In this document: piece after piece, positions 33,266-42,757 of the stretch
How positions within the stretch are numbered: the first letter of the stretch is position 1
Layout of the letters: each line of letters begins with the position of its first letter
Assembly (NCBI GenBank): GCA_938046585.1
Contig: CALIWR010000003.1
Location: forward strand, 124,001 to 188,000
Direction of reading: 5' to 3'
Source: an uncultured Propionibacteriaceae bacterium
GTDB taxonomy: Bacteria > Actinomycetota > Actinomycetes > Propionibacteriales > Propionibacteriaceae
DNA: 64,000 nt
Translations under genes and position numbers: made by a program
Notes under the pieces: generated by a model
What the model saw: only the letters and a program-made list of their open reading frames with translations
Told to the model about the DNA's origin: nothing
Databases searched by the model: none

Positions 33266-35629
33266 TCAATCAGTCCAGCGGGGGGTGGCGCTGGTCTGCA
33301 CCGTGGGGCCCGCAGGTTGCGGGGCAGGCTCGGCGGGCGAGACCAGGCGTTCCTTGGCCCGGCGCGGGGCCGAGTCGCTGATGGCCGGCAGGACCTCGGT
33401 GGTCTCACCGTCCCACTTCCGCTGGGGTTTCGGCTCGTCCGGTTCGTCCGGCTCGTCGGAATCATCGGGGGCCAGTTCTAGTCGGGGCGGATAGGTCCCG
33501 GCGCCGGGCGCCCACGGTGATTCGCCGGGCTCGGTGCGGACCTGCGGGTGCGGCGGGGCGGTCTGGAGGGTGGGATCGGGCTGTTCGGCCGGGATGTCCG
33601 GCTCGTCACCTGAGATCGGCTCGGGCAGGGCGTGGGTTGGTTCGGGCTTGACCGCCGTGCCGTTCGTGGGCCGAGGCTCGGGCAATTCGGCGGGAGCATC
33701 GAGCAGGTCAGCTTCGGTGTGCGTCGCCTCGTGCGACCGGCCCCACGGCAGGTACGGGTCGCTCGCGGTCAGGTCCGGATCGCTAGACAGGACCTGGGCC
33801 AACCCGGGCCCGGCAGGGTCAGGCTCACCGGTCGACTCGAGAAGATCGGCATCCGGCTCGGGCAAGCCGTGGCTGGGGACTGTCTGATCGGCCGGGTCCT
33901 GGTTGATGCTCAGCTGTGGCATTGGTTCGGGCAGGCCGTGGGTCGGGGTCGTCTGATCGGCCGGGTCCTGGTTGATGCTCAGCTGCGGCATTGGTTCGGG
34001 CAGGCCGTGGGCCGGGGTTGTCTGATCGGCCTCCGGTTCCGGATCGGGGATCGACTCAGCCGACGCAGGCGCCCCCTGATCGGCCAGGGTGTCGGACGCG
34101 GTCGGGGCTTCGGCATCCGGGTCGAGCAGGGACTGGATCCGGGCGACCTCGGCAGAGACCTCAGCTGCTGGTTCTGCCGGTGCGGGCTCGGGCAGCAGCC
34201 GGGCCGGCATCAGATCCGCCGGCTGGGGTTTGGCGGTGAGGCTGGGGGCGGTGTCCGGCAAAGACGGGTCCGGTTGCATCGACCGTTCGGTGGTCTCGAT
34301 CGGGAGCGAATCCTCTGGCAGATCCACATCCGGGATGCCTGTCGGGTCTGGGTTTACGACAGTAGCGGCTGGGGGACTGATCCCGATCAGGCCCGGGCTC
34401 GTCAGGTCAGGGTCCGGGGCGGATGGAGCCTGGGCGGTAGCCGCCGATGGTGCCGGCCCGTACCGGAGGGCCTGCTCACCACCCGGGTCTGAGTACGGGG
34501 TGCGGCCCTGGTCTGATCCTGGGGCCGTACCGGGCATCGGCAGAGGTTCGGTGACCAGTTCGCGTAGGACCGGTTCCTCGTCGCTGGTCTTCGGGTCGGA
34601 GGCGATCAAGGCATTCAGCCAGCGCAGGTTCGGGTCGGCGTCGACCAAGATCGCCTTCATGAACTGGGTTGCCGGCAGGGCCAGCAGTGCGCCGAGCGGG
34701 CCCAGGGTGAAGGCCCACACCAGCAGCGACAGGAACGACACCGTCGAGGTGACGCCCACCGCTTCGCCGGTGAACTTGGGCTGGATGATCGACTGGAAGA
34801 TGAAGTTCGACAGCGAGTACAAAGCCACTACCAGCGCCAGCCCGGTCAGGCCTTTCGTCAGGAAAGCCATGATCGCGGCCGGGAGCAGCCCGATCACGAA
34901 ACCGATGTTCGGGATGTAATTGGTGACGAACGACAGCACCGCCCAAACGATCGCCAGTGGTACCCCGATCGCGACCAGACCAGCCCAGGTCACCAGCGCC
35001 ACGATCAGCCCGAAGATGGTCGAGGTGACCCAATAGCGCCGTACGCCGTGCGCGAAGGACTGCAACGCCAACAGCAGGACCGGGTTGTGCCGCTCGCCCA
35101 GCCGCTGCAGCCGCTCGTCGAAGTCGAAAGAGTCGATGATCATAAACAGCAGGACGGAGATCACGACCACCAGCAGCGACACCACCCCGCTGACGTTGGA
35201 CACCACCCGTCCGACAACACCGACCACGCTACTCGGGTCGATCCCCTGCAGCTGTTCGGTGACCTGAGAGCTGGTGATTCCGTACCGGCTACCCAGACTC
35301 AGCAGTTGTGACCACAAGGTCAGGCCTTGATTCTTGTACTGCGGGATCTCCCGTACGAAGAGTGACCCGGCCCAGCCGAGAGACCAGAAGAACAGGCCCA
35401 GGATCGTGATCGCCGCTAGCCCGGTGATGATCGAAGCCACGATCTTCGGCAGGAAACGTTTCAGCACCGACATCAACGGCCAGACCACGATCATCAGGTT
35501 CAGCGCCAGAAATGCAGGCGCCACGATGCTGGCGAACTGTTTCAGCCCGATCATCGCGACGATCACGGCGGCCACGCCCAGGAACACCGTCAGAGCACGG
35601 TGCGAGCGGGAGGGAGCTGCTTCGGTCAT
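33266..35629 (-). CDS. AI-2E family transporter with long Pro/Asp/Glu-rich C-terminal tail
   Basis: Residues 1-350 form a membrane domain of about eight helices typical of the AI-2E/PerM/YdiK family, with IVAPAFLALNLMIVVWPL, the SFVTNYIPNIGFVIGLLPAA motif and a GEAVGVTSTVSFLSLLVW C-terminal helix. Members include AI-2 exporters, Na+/H+ antiporters and many of unknown substrate. Residues 360-787 are an unusual hydrophilic tail, rich in Pro, Asp, Glu and Ala, with 23-residue repeats. ATG 35629 (MTEAAPSRSHR) is preferred to GTG 35647. The tail is probably cytoplasmic and disordered. Confidence 0.82.
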   Translation of the reverse strand: MTEAAPSRSHRALTVFLGVAAVIVAMIGLKQFASIVAPAFLALNLMIVVWPLMSVLKRFLPKIVASIITGLAAITILGLFFWSLGWAGSLFVREIPQYKNQGLTLWSQLLSLGSRYGITSSQVTEQLQGIDPSSVVGVVGRVVSNVSGVVSLLVVVISVLLFMIIDSFDFDERLQRLGERHNPVLLLALQSFAHGVRRYWVTSTIFGLIVALVTWAGLVAIGVPLAIVWAVLSFVTNYIPNIGFVIGLLPAAIMAFLTKGLTGLALVVALYSLSNFIFQSIIQPKFTGEAVGVTSTVSFLSLLVWAFTLGPLGALLALPATQFMKAILVDADPNLRWLNALIASDPKTSDEEPVLRELVTEPLPMPGTAPGSDQGRTPYSDPGGEQALRYGPAPSAATAQAPSAPDPDLTSPGLIGISPPAATVVNPDPTGIPDVDLPEDSLPIETTERSMQPDPSLPDTAPSLTAKPQPADLMPARLLPEPAPAEPAAEVSAEVARIQSLLDPDAEAPTASDTLADQGAPASAESIPDPEPEADQTTPAHGLPEPMPQLSINQDPADQTTPTHGLPEPMPQLSINQDPADQTVPSHGLPEPDADLLESTGEPDPAGPGLAQVLSSDPDLTASDPYLPWGRSHEATHTEADLLDAPAELPEPRPTNGTAVKPEPTHALPEPISGDEPDIPAEQPDPTLQTAPPHPQVRTEPGESPWAPGAGTYPPRLELAPDDSDEPDEPDEPKPQRKWDGETTEVLPAISDSAPRRAKERLVSPAEPAPQPAGPTVQTSATPRWTD
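33855..34031 (-). repeat. 69-base (23-residue) in-frame repeats in the AI-2E gene tail
   Basis: Period is 69 bases: copies begin GGTTGATGCTCAGCTG at 33901 and 33970, and a partial copy precedes them. They encode HGLPEPMPQLSINQDPADQT-type units. In-frame length means copy-number change would not break the gene. Confidence 0.85.
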
Positions 35630-35767
35630 GTGCCCATCGTGCCTCACCGGCAGGGGATACCGGTTGCTGCCCCTGCCGAACAGCCGCGCATTGTGCTGGG
35701 AACCGGCCAGCAGCTTACGAATCGTCCCGGCGGTGACGACGACCGACAGCCTTTTACCCTCTACCGT

Positions 35768-35918
35768 CCCAGCACAGCAACAGGCCGAACCAGAGGTGTT
35801 CGCCGATTGGGTCGACCAGCACGGTCATCCCAGCACAGCAGCGGGCCGAACCCCATCCGGGACAGCCGGCCCGGGCGCAGACCAGGTGAGTGATCGGCGT
35901 TTTGCCCGCAGTTGTGCA
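35768..35918. repeat. Dispersed palindromic element, copy E
   Basis: The 35630-35958 gap holds two direct copies of CCCAGCACAGCARCRGGCCGAACC (35768-35791 and 35829-35852) and an inverted partner GTTTTGCCCGCAGTTGTGC ending at 35917. These are variants of the arms seen near 3.0, 25.1 and 33.0 kb. No gene is seen in the gap. Confidence 0.6.
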
Positions 35919-35958
35919 GTACCTGCCGCTGGGGCAGGGCCCAGCGGCAGGGGTGTGA

Positions 35959-36492
35959 TTAGAAGGCCGCCGCCACGACCAGGGCCGCGAGCACCAGCCA
36001 GTGCGGCCAGCGCCACCGGACCTCAGCTGGTGCCTCGCCGAGCGGGGTGTCGGTCCAGCGGCGGCGCAATTCGGTGATCCCGTCATGTAGCCCGGACACC
36101 GGGCGGACGCCACCGGCCGCGGTGGGGCGCCGTTGGGGCCGTACCGGTGGGGCATTCCAGCAGTACACCCGCCGGACCTGGTCTGCGTCACGGTAGTCGA
36201 TCCGGACCGTCCAGCCGGTCTCGATGTCGGTGATCGCCGAGTACGGCAGCCGATAGTCACGCAGTAGGTTCACCACCCGGACCCCGTCGCTGCCTACCAG
36301 CACCCGCGGCGCCCACAGCAGCAGGTACGCGGCCCAGGCGATCAGGGCCAGCACCGGCCAGTACCGCAGCCCCGCCAAACCGGCCCGCCAGACCGCGTCC
36401 ACCGCCATCCAGGCGGCCATCGCCCAAACCAGGATCGGCAGCCACGTTCCCGACGGGGTCCGGACCAGCACGGCAGGCTCGGTCGGCTCCAT
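35959..36492 (-). CDS. PH-domain membrane protein
   Basis: This is a 177-residue protein. Two N-terminal helices (LPILVWAMAAWMAVDAVW and ALIAWAAYLLLWAP) precede a small bacterial PH-like domain: VLVGSDGVRVVNLLRDYRLP, then AITDIETGWTVRIDYRD. A C-terminal helix (WLVLAALVVAAAF) ends it. This layout is common in actinobacterial PH_6-type proteins. ATG 36492 was chosen over GTG 36564 because upstream residues look non-coding. Function unknown; the topology suggests a membrane-tethered PH fold. Confidence 0.75.
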   Translation of the reverse strand: MEPTEPAVLVRTPSGTWLPILVWAMAAWMAVDAVWRAGLAGLRYWPVLALIAWAAYLLLWAPRVLVGSDGVRVVNLLRDYRLPYSAITDIETGWTVRIDYRDADQVRRVYCWNAPPVRPQRRPTAAGGVRPVSGLHDGITELRRRWTDTPLGEAPAEVRWRWPHWLVLAALVVAAAF

Positions 36493-36532
36493 GCCCGCGA
36501 TCCTACCGAAACCGGCATCCCCGAAAGAATGC

Positions 36533-36567
36533 GAATGGGGCCGGACCCTGCGGTCCAGCCCCATTCA
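36533..36567 (-). terminator. Hairpin terminator after the peptide ABC operon
   Basis: GAATGGGGC-C-GGACC pairs with GGTCC-A-GCCCCATTC around CTGC, a 14-pair stem with one mismatch. It follows the stop of the binding-protein gene (36581) on the minus strand, and GCATTCTTTC follows the stem. Confidence 0.7.
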
Positions 36568-36580
36568 CGGTGGCGTCTGC

Positions 36581-38254
36581 CTAGGCCGCAGACCAACCCA
36601 CCATGGTCCAGTCGTAGTTCTCGAACTGCGAGGCGCCGTAGTTCACCAGCCCCTTCTTCACTGAGAAGACCACAGGGGTTGCGTAGAACGGGATGAGGGT
36701 GTAGTCGCTCAGCATCGCTTCAGCCATCTGGTTACCCAGTTCGATCCGCTTCTCCGGATCGAATTCGGAGTTCGCCTTCTGATTCAGCTCGGCGATCTTC
36801 GGGTTGGCGTAACCGGTATGGTTCTGCTTCGAGTCGATCGGGCTGAGGATGTTGGCCGCGGACTGCAACGGATAAAGGGTGCCCTTCCACGTAAACGTCG
36901 CCAGATCGAAGTTCTTCACGTTGATGTAGCTCTTGAAGTACTGATCGCCCGGGACCGTCTGCAAGTCGATCTTGAATCCGATTGCGTTCAGGTCCTTCTG
37001 GATCTGGGTAGCCCGGTCGATGTTGGACTTCGTGCCGGCTGGGACCGTGATCGAGAACAACAACGACTTGCCGTCCTTGGCGTACACGCCGTCCGAACCC
37101 TTGGTGTAGCCGGCGTCCTTGAGCATCTGCTCCGCCTTGGCCGGGTCCTGCTTATCCAGGGCACCGTGGTACACATCCTGGTAGCCCTTCTGGCCCGGCA
37201 CGTAGACGGGGTTGTTGACCAGGCTCACCGGCACCTCGAAGGGGCCGACGACCGCCTGCCCTATCAGGGTGCGGTTGATCGCCAGACCCATTGCCTGGCG
37301 GACCTTGATATCACCCAACGCACCGCGGGTGGTGTTGATCGTGATGTGGCTCCAGGACAGGCCGTTGGTCTTCTGGATCGACCCGTCGGCGCGCTTCTTG
37401 GCGGTGGCGTACTCGTTGCCGTTCTCCAGTTCGCGGGCGTCGAGCTCACCATTGGCGAAGGCCTGCGGCGCCTGGGCCTGGGTCACCACCTTGAAGATGA
37501 TGGTGTCCAGCTTGCCCTGCCTTCCCCACCACTTCGGATTGCGCTCCAGGGTGATGACCTGGCCGTTGGTGTCGATGCTCTTCACCCGGTACGGACCATA
37601 CGACGGGGTCGACTTGGTCGTGTAACCCTTGTTGAAGGCCTCAGGGCTATTCGAGATCGAGGCCGGCAGCGAGGGAAACACGAGGCTCTGCCAGTCGGCG
37701 TACTGGCCTTTGAATTCGACCTCACCGGTGAACTGGTCGGTGGTCTGGCGGACCTCCTTGACGTCCTCCGATCCCTTGGTGGAGGCGACCTGGTAGGCGG
37801 GGTTCGTGCCCGACTGGGCAGCGATCTGCGCCTTGAGGTCGTTGATGGTGATCGGGGTGCCATCCTCCCAGACCGCTTTCGGGTTGTACTTCACCGAGAT
37901 CACGGTCGGGTTCTGGGATTTCACGGTGGCGGACTCGATGTAGTCCTTGTTGAAGCTGAGCGTGCCGTCCGCCGCGGCCCGGATCTCGGCCTCGTAGCCC
38001 ATCGGCTGGCGGATCTTGGTCAGGTCATTCAGGGCACCGTCGGCCTGGTTGCTGTTCCAATTGTCCGGGATCTGGCTGACTGACAGCGTCAGCGTACCGC
38101 CGTTCTTCACCATGTCGTAGTCGGCCCGGACCCAGTCGGTGTTGGGCAGCGGGGCATTCGAGGTCTTGTTCGCGGTCTGCTGGCAGCCGGTGAGCGCGAT
38201 CGCCGCTGCGGTCACCAGCACGGCGATCTTTCTCGGAAGGGTCGCGACCCTCAT
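36581..38254 (-). CDS. Oligopeptide ABC transporter substrate-binding lipoprotein (family 5)
   Basis: From ATG 38254 (ribosome site AAAGGAGCAGG) the product is 557 residues. The signal is MRVATLPRKIAVLVTAAAIA with lipobox ALTGC. The family 5 fold follows: WVRADYDMVKNGGTLTLSVS, AVWEDGTPITINDLKAQIAA and YGPYRVKSI. It ends with VVFSVKKGLVNYGASQFENY. This ABC family binds peptides or similar ligands outside the membrane. It is the last gene of a B-C-DF-A operon and overlaps the DF gene stop by 4 bases. Its terminal position and strong ribosome site may boost its level. Confidence 0.92.
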   Translation of the reverse strand: MRVATLPRKIAVLVTAAAIALTGCQQTANKTSNAPLPNTDWVRADYDMVKNGGTLTLSVSQIPDNWNSNQADGALNDLTKIRQPMGYEAEIRAAADGTLSFNKDYIESATVKSQNPTVISVKYNPKAVWEDGTPITINDLKAQIAAQSGTNPAYQVASTKGSEDVKEVRQTTDQFTGEVEFKGQYADWQSLVFPSLPASISNSPEAFNKGYTTKSTPSYGPYRVKSIDTNGQVITLERNPKWWGRQGKLDTIIFKVVTQAQAPQAFANGELDARELENGNEYATAKKRADGSIQKTNGLSWSHITINTTRGALGDIKVRQAMGLAINRTLIGQAVVGPFEVPVSLVNNPVYVPGQKGYQDVYHGALDKQDPAKAEQMLKDAGYTKGSDGVYAKDGKSLLFSITVPAGTKSNIDRATQIQKDLNAIGFKIDLQTVPGDQYFKSYINVKNFDLATFTWKGTLYPLQSAANILSPIDSKQNHTGYANPKIAELNQKANSEFDPEKRIELGNQMAEAMLSDYTLIPFYATPVVFSVKKGLVNYGASQFENYDWTMVGWSAA

Positions 38255-40359
38255 TCCTGCTCCTTTGTGAGGTTGTCTTCTCGCGGTTGCGAGGATGGAT
38301 CCTCGTCGAGCAGATACGTCTGCTCGGCGTGGTGGCACGCTACATCGGCACCGCCGACGGTGCGTAGGCCGGGATCGGCATCGGTACACAAACGTTGTAG
38401 ATCCTGCGGCATCCGGGCATGCAGTGGGCAGCGGCTGCGGAAGCTGCAGCCGCGGATCTCCTCCGTCGGCGATGGCAGATCGCCCTTCAGCACGATCCGC
38501 ACCCGGCTGCGTTCCAGGTCCGGGTCCGGCACCGGCACCGCCGACATCAGCGCCCGCGTGTACGGGTGCCGCGGTGTGGCGTACACCTCTTCGACCGGCC
38601 CGTATTCGACGATCCGGCCCAGATACATCACCGCTACCGTGTCCGCGATCTGACGTACCACTGCCAGGTCGTGGGCGACGAAGACGTACGCCAGGCCAAG
38701 CCGGTCACGCAGATCCTCCAGCAGGTTCACCACCCCGGCCTGCACCGACACGTCCAACGCCGACACCGGCTCGTCGAGCACGATCAGCGACGGGTTGGTG
38801 ACCAGCGCCCGAGCTACCCCGATCCGCTGCCGCTGCCCGCCGGAGAACTCATGTGGATACCGCTCGGCCATGTCCGGATCTAGGCCGACCAGTTCCAACA
38901 TCTCGCTGACCTTGGCGGCTCGCTCCGCGGCCCCTACCCCGTGCACCGTCAACGGTTCGCCGACCAGGTCCCCGACCGGCAGTCGCGGGTCGAGAGCCGC
39001 CATCGGGTCTTGGAACACGATCTGGACCTTCGCCTGCAGGGCGCGGCGTTGAGCTCGGGTCGCGGTCGTCACATCCTGCCCGGCGATCGTGATGGTGCCG
39101 CCTTGCGGTTTGGCCATCTCCATCACTTCTAGAATCGCGGTGGTCTTGCCGCAGCCTGATTCGCCGACCAGTCCTAGGGTCTCCCCGGCGTGCAGCGTGA
39201 ACGAAACCCCGTCCACGGCCCGGACCGTTCCGATCCGGCGTTTGAAAACTGACCCCTTGGTTAGCGGGAAATGCCGTACCAGGTTGGTGACCTCCAATAC
39301 CGGCACCCGCTCGGTCTGCTTCTGGCGCGGCAGGAAGTCCGGACGCGGGAAAATGTCGGCCGCCCGCAGCTGCCCACCGGCGATCTCCTCGGCCCGGTGA
39401 CAGGCGCAGACGTGATCGTCTTGGTCGAGCACCGGCTGCAGGTCCGGCTCGGTCTCCAGACAGGGCGCCTGGGCGGCGGGGCAGCGCGGCGCGAACGGGC
39501 AGCCTTGCGGCAGCTGCGCCAGCGACGGCGGCCGGCCTTCCAACGGCACCAGCCGCTGGTCGGACACCGTGAGCATGTTGGGGACACTACGCAGTAGCCC
39601 GATCGTGTACGGCATCCGCGGCTCAGCGAAGATCGTCCGTACGTCGCTCTGCTCGATGATCCGCCCGGCGTACATCACCGCTACCCGGTCCACGTTACCG
39701 GCGACCACTCCCAGGTCGTGGGTGATCAGCACTACCGCCGCGCCGGTGATCTCTTTGGCCCGCTGCAATACGTCTAAGACTTGCGCCTGGATGGTGACGT
39801 CGAGAGCGGTGGTCGGCTCATCGGCGATGATCAAGTCCGGGTCGTTCGCGATCGCGATCGCGATCATCGCCCGCTGCCGCATGCCACCCGAGAATTCGTG
39901 CGGGAAGGCCTTGGCGCGTCGTTCCGGGGCCGGGATCCCGACCACCTTGAGCAGCTCGACGGCCCGGCTGGCGGCCGCCTGACGCGAGATCGTCTTGTTG
40001 TGTAGCAGCAGGGCCTCGGCGATCTGGTCGCCGACACGGTACACCGGGGTCAGCGCCGACAGCGGGTCTTGGAAGACCATCGCGATCTCGCTGCCCCGTA
40101 GCCGTGATAATTCCCGGTCACCCATCTGCAGTAGTGGCTTGCCGTTGTAGTGGATCTCTCCGCTGACCCGTGCCGAGTCCGGCAGTAGCCCCATCACCGC
40201 CAGCGACGAGACCGACTTGCCCGAGCCAGATTCGCCGACCAGCCCGAGGAATTCTCCACGGTGGACCTGGTACGACACCCCCCGTACGGCGTGTACGTCG
40301 CCATTGCGGGCGGGAAAGGTGACGTGCAGGTCCTTGACCTCCAGCAACACCTCAGCCAC
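38251..40359 (-). CDS. Oligopeptide ABC transporter ATPase, OppD-OppF fusion
   Basis: The 702-residue protein has two complete nucleotide-binding domains. Domain 1 has Walker A VGESGSGKSVSSL, signature FSGGMRQRAMIAIAIA and DEPTTALD. Domain 2, from about residue 350, has VGESGCGKTTAIL, signature FSGGQRQRIGVARAL and DEPVSALD. After each is a Cys-rich oligopeptide-ATPase C-domain (GCPFAPRCPAAQAPC; GCSFRSRCPLHARMP). Such D-F fusions are common in actinobacteria. The start is GTG 40359, overlapping the C permease gene by 8 bases. Confidence 0.93.
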   Translation of the reverse strand: MAEVLLEVKDLHVTFPARNGDVHAVRGVSYQVHRGEFLGLVGESGSGKSVSSLAVMGLLPDSARVSGEIHYNGKPLLQMGDRELSRLRGSEIAMVFQDPLSALTPVYRVGDQIAEALLLHNKTISRQAAASRAVELLKVVGIPAPERRAKAFPHEFSGGMRQRAMIAIAIANDPDLIIADEPTTALDVTIQAQVLDVLQRAKEITGAAVVLITHDLGVVAGNVDRVAVMYAGRIIEQSDVRTIFAEPRMPYTIGLLRSVPNMLTVSDQRLVPLEGRPPSLAQLPQGCPFAPRCPAAQAPCLETEPDLQPVLDQDDHVCACHRAEEIAGGQLRAADIFPRPDFLPRQKQTERVPVLEVTNLVRHFPLTKGSVFKRRIGTVRAVDGVSFTLHAGETLGLVGESGCGKTTAILEVMEMAKPQGGTITIAGQDVTTATRAQRRALQAKVQIVFQDPMAALDPRLPVGDLVGEPLTVHGVGAAERAAKVSEMLELVGLDPDMAERYPHEFSGGQRQRIGVARALVTNPSLIVLDEPVSALDVSVQAGVVNLLEDLRDRLGLAYVFVAHDLAVVRQIADTVAVMYLGRIVEYGPVEEVYATPRHPYTRALMSAVPVPDPDLERSRVRIVLKGDLPSPTEEIRGCSFRSRCPLHARMPQDLQRLCTDADPGLRTVGGADVACHHAEQTYLLDEDPSSQPREDNLTKEQE

Positions 40360-41281
40360 GGTTCACCTCGCTGGTCGGGTCGATGGCGTCGCGCAGGGCA
40401 TCGCCGAGCAGATTCACGCCGGTCAGCAGCAGGACCAGGCACAGGGCCGGGAAGACGAACAGCCAGGGGCTGGTCACCGCCGCCGCCTGCCCATCCTGCA
40501 GCAGGGTGCCTAGCGACACATTCGGCGGCTGGATCCCCAGCCCGAAGTAACTCAACGCGGTCTCCCCCAGGATCGCCCCCACCACGCCCAGACAGGCGTC
40601 GATAATCAGCAGCGAGGCCACATTCGGGATGATGTGGCGCCCCAGGGTGGTCCAGGTCGAGACCCCCATAAACCGGGCCGCCTTCACGAATTCCCGCTCC
40701 CGTAGCGACTTCGTCATGTTCTTCACGACCTGCGCGGCCACCATCCAGCCGAAGGCTGCCAAGATCAGGATCAGCAGCGTCCAGGAGACCTTCGCCAGCA
40801 ACGGCGAGACCACCAGCAGCACGTAGAACACCGGCAGCGCCAGCAGCAGATTGATGAACCAGCTGATGACCGCCTCGACTGCGCCGCCCAGGTAGCCGGC
40901 CAGTGAACCTAAGACCGCGGCGATGATGGTGGCTAGTGGCCCGGCGAGCAGCCCGATGATCAGGGATTTCTGCAGCCCGGCGATTACTCGGGCATACACA
41001 TCCTGCCCGATCGAATCGGTTCCGAACCAGTGCTGGGGGCTGGGTGGCTGCATCAGCGCGTACGGGTCCTGGGAGCTGAAGGTGTGGGCATTGGGCATGT
41101 TGCCCAGCAGCGCCAGCAGCACGATCAGGACGAGCAGCCCTGCGCCGGCCCAGAACTGCGGGCGTTGGACCAGCCGGGCCCGGATCTGGCGTCCCCGCGA
41201 GACCGGCTTGCCGCGTGGCCGCTCCGATGCCGGTTCGGTCACGATAGCGACCTCGGTCTCGTCCCTCGGTTCGGTGGTCAC
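40352..41281 (-). CDS. Oligopeptide ABC transporter permease, OppC-like
   Basis: The 309-residue permease has the N-terminal OppC motif HWFGTDSIGQDVYARVIAG, about six helices, coupling loop LREREFVKAARFMGVSTWTT and YFGLGIQPPNVSLGTLLQDG near the end. GTG 41281 is the start, four bases after the OppB stop. It pairs with the upstream OppB-like protein. Confidence 0.93.
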   Translation of the reverse strand: MTTEPRDETEVAIVTEPASERPRGKPVSRGRQIRARLVQRPQFWAGAGLLVLIVLLALLGNMPNAHTFSSQDPYALMQPPSPQHWFGTDSIGQDVYARVIAGLQKSLIIGLLAGPLATIIAAVLGSLAGYLGGAVEAVISWFINLLLALPVFYVLLVVSPLLAKVSWTLLILILAAFGWMVAAQVVKNMTKSLREREFVKAARFMGVSTWTTLGRHIIPNVASLLIIDACLGVVGAILGETALSYFGLGIQPPNVSLGTLLQDGQAAAVTSPWLFVFPALCLVLLLTGVNLLGDALRDAIDPTSEVNRG

Positions 41282-41284
41282 CTC

Positions 41285-42295
41285 TTACACCCTCACTCGC
41301 GGGTCCAGCGCCGCGTACAGGAACTCGGCCAGCATCGACGAGAACAGCACCAAGATCGCGGCGAAGGCGACCGAGCCGACCGAGCCGTTGACGTCGGCCT
41401 GGGAGACCGAGTCGATCGCGTACTGACCCATGCCCTTCCACGAGAACACCAGCTCCAGGAAGGTGGCTCCACCAAGCAGGGTCCCGAAGGTGTACGCGAA
41501 ATAGGTCGACATCGGGATCAGGGCCACCCGGACCCCATGCTTGATCAGCGCCCAGGTCCGGGTCGCGCCCTTGGCCCGGGCGGTACGGATGTAGTCCGAG
41601 CCGAGCACGTCCAGCATGATCGCCCGCTGGTAGCGCGAATACGAGGCCGACTGCAGCAGTATCAAGGCGATCGTCGGCAGCAGCAGGTGGTTGATCCGGT
41701 CGGTGAACTGCGGCCAGAAGCCGGTGATTCCCGGCGTGTACTGCCCCGAGAAGCGCAGCACCTGGTCGCCGAAGACGTTGATGTTGAGCCAGGTGGCGCC
41801 GATCATCAGCAGCACCCCGCTGACGAAGGTGGGGGTCGAGATCAGCACGTACGAGGTGTACGTGATCAGCTGGTCGGAGAGCTTGTACTGGCGTACCGCG
41901 CCCCAGACCCCGAGGCTGACTCCGACCAGGGCCGCCAAGATCGCACCGACGATCAGCAGCCGCAGGCTGATCCCGGCCTTGAGCGCGATCTGGGAGGTCA
42001 CCTCAGCGCCGGAGAAGTCTTTGTTCAGCGAGCCGCGGGTCACGATCCGGACCAGCCAGTCCCAGGTCCGCACCAGGACCGGGACCTTAGGGTTGACCCC
42101 CATCTCGTTCAGGATCCCGTCGATGGCCTCCTGCGGGATCGGGGGGTTCTTGCCCTGGTATCGCCGGGAGGGGTCCATGAAGGAACTGCAGGCCATGTAC
42201 GCGAAGATCGTCGCGATCGACGTCAGGATGAAGTAGTTGACGAACCGCCTGGCCAGATGGCGAATCACAAGTCCGCCTGGGTCGAGGCGGGGCAC
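41285..42295 (-). CDS. Oligopeptide ABC transporter permease, OppB-like
   Basis: The 336-residue permease has six hydrophobic helices and coupling motif LGSDYIRTARAKGATRTWAL, followed by ELVFSWKGMGQYAIDSVSQA near the C-terminus. It is first in its operon. GTG 42295 is the listed start; GTG 42268 (VIRHLARRFVNYF) is an alternative that removes nine residues and has AGGCGGA just upstream. The N-terminal lumenal segment after the first helix is longer than in E. coli OppB. Confidence 0.92.
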   Translation of the reverse strand: MPRLDPGGLVIRHLARRFVNYFILTSIATIFAYMACSSFMDPSRRYQGKNPPIPQEAIDGILNEMGVNPKVPVLVRTWDWLVRIVTRGSLNKDFSGAEVTSQIALKAGISLRLLIVGAILAALVGVSLGVWGAVRQYKLSDQLITYTSYVLISTPTFVSGVLLMIGATWLNINVFGDQVLRFSGQYTPGITGFWPQFTDRINHLLLPTIALILLQSASYSRYQRAIMLDVLGSDYIRTARAKGATRTWALIKHGVRVALIPMSTYFAYTFGTLLGGATFLELVFSWKGMGQYAIDSVSQADVNGSVGSVAFAAILVLFSSMLAEFLYAALDPRVRV

Positions 42296-42445
42296 GCTGC
42301 CCGGTCAAGACCTTCCATCATCCTCCCCCTGTGGTCTGTTGTGGTGGCACTGGAATATACCCAACCGTTTGGTCGGAGCGGACCCGCGTAGCCGAATCGG
42401 GTGCTAGTCTGGCCTTGCCCCCGTCCTCCTGGAAGGACTCACACC

Positions 42446-42757
42446 ATGGACCTTGAGGTCACCCCTTCGGCTGTGCACCGGGCGGCTGCGGCGCTAGAGC
42501 AGAACGTCGACCATCTGACTGCTCTGGCTCGTACCCCGATCAACCACACTCCTAACCCTGGCTTTCGTACCGATGAGGTGCTGGCGCAGGCGCTGCCCCA
42601 GCTGCAGGCCGACCTGGCGCAGTTCGCGAGGTCACTAGCTACGGTGGCGCGGCAGATGCACGATTCTGCTGCTCTGGTCACCAAGGTCGACGATGCGGCC
42701 GCCGTAGCTGCCTCCACCATCGTCAGCCCGACGGCGCAGAGCGGGCAGGAGTCATGA
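42446..42757 (+). CDS. ESX-like small secreted partner of the calpain toxin
   Basis: The 103-residue, all-helical protein starts at ATG 42446 behind GGAAGGACTCACACC. It has hydrophobic heptads (HRAAAALEQNVDHLTALA; LQADLAQFARSLATVARQM) and an Ala/Ser/Thr tail. This is the size and layout of WXG/ESX-type helical-hairpin partners. No WXG motif is seen, so it is a divergent or PE-like partner. Its stop overlaps the toxin start (ATGA), so the two are coupled. It probably escorts the toxin to a type VII secretion system, which is not in this window. Confidence 0.55.
   Translation: MDLEVTPSAVHRAAAALEQNVDHLTALARTPINHTPNPGFRTDEVLAQALPQLQADLAQFARSLATVARQMHDSAALVTKVDDAAAVAASTIVSPTAQSGQES

Noticed and set aside
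33855..34031. Evenly spaced repeats that could look like a CRISPR array
   Set aside because: They are in frame inside a gene, with a period of exactly 23 codons and no variable spacers.
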